Positions 6,468 through 8,757 of a stretch of 8,757 bases of DNA are shown here, in pieces (the stretch's first letter is position 1; each line of letters starts with the position of its first letter). This stretch comes from Bacteroidales bacterium (GTDB taxonomy: Bacteria; Bacteroidota; Bacteroidia; Bacteroidales; UBA10428), in assembly GCA_016926235.1 (NCBI GenBank), contig JAFGOZ010000076.1, positions 1 to 8,757 on the forward strand. Direction: 5' to 3'. A program made the translations under genes and the position numbers. The notes under the pieces are model-generated. The model ran no database searches. It saw only the letters and a list, made by a program, of their open reading frames with translations, and was not told the DNA's origin.

Positions 6468-7940
6468 TCAATATTCACTTAAGTCAAATCCAAAACCTTC
6501 TGAAAAATACTCTTTTGATTTTGAATCCCACCAATAAACAGATTGACAAGATATCAATTCGCCCTTGCTATCAGGAATCGTGTATTCTTCATCAATGGTA
6601 AATTCTAGTCCAGATTTGGGTTCAACAATTTTTAGATTTACCGGAACCAATAGTCCATCCTCCCAATCTTGTTCAACCCAAACAAAGTTTAGCATTAACG
6701 GATTATTATTATCGTTAACGTTCCATTGATTTGTTTTCAATCCTCCTCCAAAAATATTCCACCATTTATCTTGAATGTCATTCCTTCTATTTGGCTCCAT
6801 TACAGAAGAAGTATATAGCAAACTAGCTGTATATTCATCTGGAGATGTACCAACTCCACTACAAATATATAAAACGATTTCTGGAGCGCCAGATAACCAA
6901 GATTCAACAGCCTTTAACCTGGATTTTGAAATATATAGTTTTGTACATTCTAATTGTTTGTCTTTTGTCCTTTCTGATGCAACAATCGACATTGACTCAC
7001 CCCAACCAGAATAACCACTAGAAGTAATAGCACGTATTTTGTAATAATACCTTGTGCCAATATTCATATTTGTGTCTTCATCAACGAATTCATTATCTGA
7101 CATTCCAGTTGTACCAACTTGTTGATAAGAACCCCCACTGCTTCTCCAAATTTCATATCCGGTCGAATTGGTGACCAAATTCCATTTTATAAAATGAGTA
7201 AATGGATTTCCATACGTAACAGATTGAATATCTGGCAACGAAGACCCTATGTTTAGATTTGTATATAAATTGGCACTTTTAAAATTTGTATTGTCTTCAA
7301 AAAGCAAATTGCCATAAATGTCAACTCTTTCGCTTTTTCCAATTACAATATAAGGAACATCAGGTTCATCTATAGTCGATACCCATTCGAAATTTCCCAA
7401 AGCATCGTAAGCCTTAATTTTACTAAATGTTTTCTCTGAAAAATTAGTGGGTAAAAAAATTACTTTAGGAATATATTCATTTTCATTCCATGTCTCGCAA
7501 TGAACAGGTATTGAAATTTGCAAATTGTCATATGCTGATAATATGCTATCTAAAATAGTACAATTTGTCAAAGTTAATGACTTATTCAAGTTTGATTTGC
7601 TGATGTTTAGCTTTAGTATTTCATCTAAATTGCTACTGCCGATTCTTTCTTCTATAACGTTCCTATGTAAAACATTGTAGTCCCCATCAAATTGTTTCAT
7701 TACCTCTTTTTTAATAACATTCCTTACCTCTATTTGCTGTAAAGCATTTGCATAGGCTACAGCTAGGATCTCTAAAGAAGTATTCATTTCATTTTCTTCA
7801 TAGTCGTTTGAATAATAATGTGCATCTAATACCTCACTATTATTAATCACTTTATGTTTATCAATTATTGGTTGATCATCAGCACAAGAAACAAAACATA
7901 AAATGCTAATTAAAATTAGAAAAAATTCAATTCTTTTCAT
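6468..7940 (-). CDS. Large lipoprotein with a fibronectin type III domain (490 aa)
   Basis: The protein starts at an ATG at 7940 and has a lipoprotein signal (MKRIEFFLILISIL, then FVSC with Cys19). Residues about 55-110 look helical and contain VRNVIKKEVMKQFDGDYNVL. A beta-rich part follows to about 215, with PYIVIGKSERV at 196-206. This N-terminal pattern reminds me of uncharacterised secreted lipoproteins in Bacteroidota, possibly DUF3103-like, but that needs a profile search. Residues 235-322 form a fibronectin type III domain: FIKWNLVTNSTGYEIWRS and then RYYYKIRAITSSGYSGWGES, the classic Trp-strand and Tyr-corner pattern. Residues 330-490 are a Trp-rich C-terminal region (VESWLSGAPEIVLYI, KWWNIFGGG, NFVWVEQDWEDG). 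No protease or glycosidase motif is seen. It is probably surface-exposed or periplasmic and binds another molecule. It leads the 162-aa lipoprotein gene by 25 bp. Confidence 0.78.
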   Translation of the reverse strand: MKRIEFFLILISILCFVSCADDQPIIDKHKVINNSEVLDAHYYSNDYEENEMNTSLEILAVAYANALQQIEVRNVIKKEVMKQFDGDYNVLHRNVIEERIGSSNLDEILKLNISKSNLNKSLTLTNCTILDSILSAYDNLQISIPVHCETWNENEYIPKVIFLPTNFSEKTFSKIKAYDALGNFEWVSTIDEPDVPYIVIGKSERVDIYGNLLFEDNTNFKSANLYTNLNIGSSLPDIQSVTYGNPFTHFIKWNLVTNSTGYEIWRSSGGSYQQVGTTGMSDNEFVDEDTNMNIGTRYYYKIRAITSSGYSGWGESMSIVASERTKDKQLECTKLYISKSRLKAVESWLSGAPEIVLYICSGVGTSPDEYTASLLYTSSVMEPNRRNDIQDKWWNIFGGGLKTNQWNVNDNNNPLMLNFVWVEQDWEDGLLVPVNLKIVEPKSGLEFTIDEEYTIPDSKGELISCQSVYWWDSKSKEYFSEGFGFDLSEY

Positions 7941-7947
7941 TTTTGCT

Positions 7948-7955
7948 TAATTTTG
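7948..7955 (+). promoter_or_regulatory. Possible + strand -7 element in the gene-free stretch
   Basis: TAATTTTG matches the Bacteroidota consensus TAnnTTTG exactly and points into the gene-free stretch. No convincing -33 element lies about 20 bp upstream, and the motif is expected by chance in AT-rich DNA. It matters only if the region to the right is transcribed. Confidence 0.2.
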
Positions 7956-7957
7956 TG

Positions 7958-7982
7958 GGTTGGGAGCTCCAACTCCCAAACC
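7958..7982. promoter_or_regulatory. Hairpin just upstream of the 490-aa lipoprotein gene
   Basis: The arms ggttgggag (7958-7966) and ctcccaaacc (7973-7982) pair over 9 bp with one bulged A at 7980 and a 6-nt loop. This is a GC-rich stem in very AT-rich surroundings. It lies 17 bp upstream of the ATG at 7940, so it would be in the minus-strand leader or promoter. No T tract follows on either strand, so a simple intrinsic terminator is unlikely. An operator or a leader stem that influences translation is possible. Confidence 0.4.
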
Positions 7983-8026
7983 AGTTAATAACTTTTAATA
8001 ATTGTACATTAGGCAATACTGTTTTT

Positions 8027-8149
8027 CGGAATGGTGTTGCCTTTTTGTTGCACAGAAACGTAGCATCCCCTTGTGCATAGCGCACCGGCTAACAATGGCT
8101 TTATTTTTGCCTTGCTTTTTTTACAGAAAAACCAAAGCAACACCATCCG
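8027..8149. repeat. Long inverted-repeat structure, possible dispersed repeat
   Basis: The left arm cggaatggtgttgc (8027-8040) pairs with the right arm gcaacaccatccg (8137-8149) over 13 bp with one bulged A; the inner 10 bp (8031-8040 with 8137-8146) are perfect. The enclosed 96 bp contain further partial matches, such as cacagaaa near 8051 and tacagaaa near 8122, and a GC-richer centre (catagcgcaccggct). The whole could fold as a long stem in RNA or DNA. It may be a REP-like or decayed mobile element; its function is unknown. Confidence 0.4.
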
Positions 8150-8208
8150 GCCTTTCTTCGTTGCTTTCTGTGTATTTTATAAATTCTTCCGATTACTAAA
8201 GCCTTGTA

Positions 8209-8257
8209 TCTATAGTCTTTAGTCTCAAATCTAATGTCTTAAATCTAAAATCTCACA
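8209..8257. repeat. Phased heptanucleotide array, seven TCTNNNN units
   Basis: Seven consecutive 7-bp units each begin with tct: tctatag, tctttag, tctcaaa, tctaatg, tcttaaa, tctaaaa, tctcaca. The phase is exact over 49 bp, although the last four bases of each unit vary around an A-rich consensus. The period is not a multiple of three and the run lies outside any credible gene. It resembles degenerate short tandem heptamer repeats described from other bacteria such as cyanobacteria; role unknown. Confidence 0.6.
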
Positions 8258-8276
8258 GATGCACAAAAAAGGTCTT

Positions 8277-8390
8277 TCAGCTATCTCTCATGGGCAATAC
8301 AAATAAGGTGTAGAAAAGTGGTGTTGTGCAGTACACGGCACAGGGGCTGTACCGGTCGATAATCAGAGCATTGTTGTGGTTCAACTTCAT
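8277..8390 (-). CDS. Doubtful 37-aa ORF in a GC-rich patch
   Basis: An ATG at 8390 opens a 37-codon frame ending in TGA, beginning MKLNHNNALIIDRYS and ending LPMRDS. It has no signal peptide, domain or ribosome binding site that I can see. The only support is that it covers a patch distinctly richer in GC than the flanking DNA. That patch could equally be a structured RNA or part of a dispersed repeat, since gtaca (about 8331) and tgtac (about 8350) can form a short stem. I list it because the frame would otherwise go unrecorded; I would not call it a gene on this evidence. Confidence 0.15.
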   Translation of the reverse strand: MKLNHNNALIIDRYSPCAVYCTTPLFYTLFVLPMRDS

Positions 8391-8635
8391 ATTATTTGGG
8401 TTTGGTTTAGATAATATTTTGCAATAATAAAAAAAAAAAACGATATGGTGCAAGTAATATTATAAATTTTTTGTTGAGTGTTTATAACGTATTGGAAAAT
8501 ATATTCTTATTTATACGCTCGAACATAATAAATTTCGATTTTTTAGAAAAAAATAAGAAGTTCTCGCGATAAATTTATCAGGCAACATTGATGAAAACCC
8601 AAAAAGGCACAAATAATTTCTGATTTCTGTGCGCC

Positions 8636-8660
8636 ATATATGCCATTGGCGGCAATATAT
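8636..8660. terminator. Stem-loop 12 bp downstream of the partial right-hand gene
   Basis: Arm atatatgcc (8636-8644) pairs with ggcaatatat (8651-8660) with one bulged A and a 6-nt loop. It sits directly beyond the stop codon of the minus-strand gene ending at 8673. No T tract follows on that strand, so it would be an atypical terminator or an mRNA 3'-end stabiliser. Confidence 0.3.
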
Positions 8661-8672
8661 GTCGATAGACAT

Positions 8673-8757
8673 CTAACTAGCCACCTCAAAAGCGTCGGGC
8701 GGTAAAATGGGTTTCCCTTGGTAACGCAAAAACAGCTGGGCCAGTGCAAACACATCC
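8673..8757 (-). CDS. C-terminal fragment of an unidentified protein
   Basis: On the minus strand, the frame beginning with the codon at 8756-8754 runs to a TAG at 8675-8673 and gives 27 residues, including ALAQLFLRYQGKPILPPDAF. This looks like normal protein: Leu- and Gln-containing and probably helical, then a Pro-rich tail. The overlapping frame that starts at 8755 is full of Cys and Trp and reads as noise. GC is about 53% over 8681-8757 by my count, close to the left-hand hydrolase fragment and unlike the AT-rich middle. The family cannot be named from so few residues. It is oriented towards the gene-free stretch and probably ends at the stem-loop just after its stop. Confidence 0.5.
   Translation of the reverse strand, partial: DVFALAQLFLRYQGKPILPPDAFEVAS

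Larger units (their letters stand above)
7941..8672. other. Gene-free stretch of about 730 bp
   Basis: No ORF here has convincing protein character. The + strand frame at 8002-8199 (65 codons) and the minus-strand frame at 8543-8755 are rich in Cys and Trp with no domain pattern. From left to right it holds the hairpin at 7958-7982, an inverted-repeat structure at 8027-8149, a heptanucleotide array at 8209-8257, a GC-richer patch with a 37-codon ORF (8277-8390), a run of 12 A (8429-8440), a perfect 12-bp palindrome gataaatttatc (8568-8579) and a stem at 8636-8660. I see no tRNA or rRNA. Confidence 0.6.

Noticed and set aside
6443..6478. GTG start for the small lipoprotein at 5954-6442
   Set aside because: It would overlap the upstream gene and displace the signal peptide; the ATG at 6442 fits a lipoprotein signal.
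8002..8199. 65-codon + strand ORF as a gene
   Set aside because: It is rich in Cys and has no domain pattern, and most of it lies within the inverted-repeat structure at 8027-8149.
8209..8257. CRISPR array
   Set aside because: Units are 7 bp with no spacers and no cas genes are present; it is a simple heptanucleotide repeat.
8429..8440. Run of 12 A as a terminator T tract (minus strand) or phase-variable tract
   Set aside because: No stable GC-rich stem precedes it on the minus strand, and it does not lie in a gene or a clear promoter spacer.
8543..8755. 70-codon minus-strand ORF as a gene
   Set aside because: It has many Cys and Trp and overlaps a different frame (8673-8757) with normal protein character and suitable GC.

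Overview
The window looks like Bacteroidota DNA. The coding is AT-rich. The proteins include a TonB-dependent receptor with an N-terminal carboxypeptidase-like domain, a DUF4249-type lipoprotein, several small outer-membrane beta-barrels and several lipobox signal peptides. No Shine-Dalgarno sites stand out, and one promoter matches the Bacteroidota -7 element TAnnTTTG. Genus cannot be fixed from this sequence. Family names were assigned by eye and memory, not by a search.

Layout, left to right. (1) 1-216: the C-terminal end of a metallo-beta-lactamase-fold hydrolase on the + strand, with more GC than the middle of the window. (2) 265-1541: two minus-strand genes for secreted, probably outer-membrane proteins that overlap by 4 bp (ATGA). 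(3) 1650-1665: a nearly symmetrical divergent promoter, followed by a + strand outer-membrane barrel gene (1708-2370). (4) 2385-2466: a short decayed copy of part of the gene at 915-1541. (5) 2470-5787: a minus-strand pair, TonB-dependent receptor then DUF4249 lipoprotein, 9 bp apart. (6) 5802-5937: a 136-bp piece with perfect 14-bp terminal inverted repeats, probably a miniature transposon or IS remnant, just upstream of the receptor gene. (7) 5954-7940: two more minus-strand lipoproteins, one of 162 aa with no recognised family and one of 490 aa with a fibronectin type III domain. (8) 7941-8672: about 730 bp with no convincing gene, holding a hairpin, a 120-bp inverted-repeat structure, a phased heptanucleotide array, a GC-rich patch with a 37-codon ORF, and an A12 run. 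(9) 8673-8757: the C-terminal end of a minus-strand gene, again GC-richer.

Working picture (inference): an AT-rich accessory block of cell-envelope genes lies between two gene ends of more ordinary composition. The receptor and its DUF4249 partner are the functional core, probably an outer-membrane uptake device in which the barrel imports a ligand and the lipoprotein assists at the surface or periplasmic face. The two upstream lipoproteins point the same way and may belong to the same system, but the 136-bp element now separates them from the receptor. No enzyme, regulator or defence gene accompanies them, so the substrate is unknown. The most unusual signals are the gene relic, the inverted-repeat element and the repeats in the gene-free stretch.
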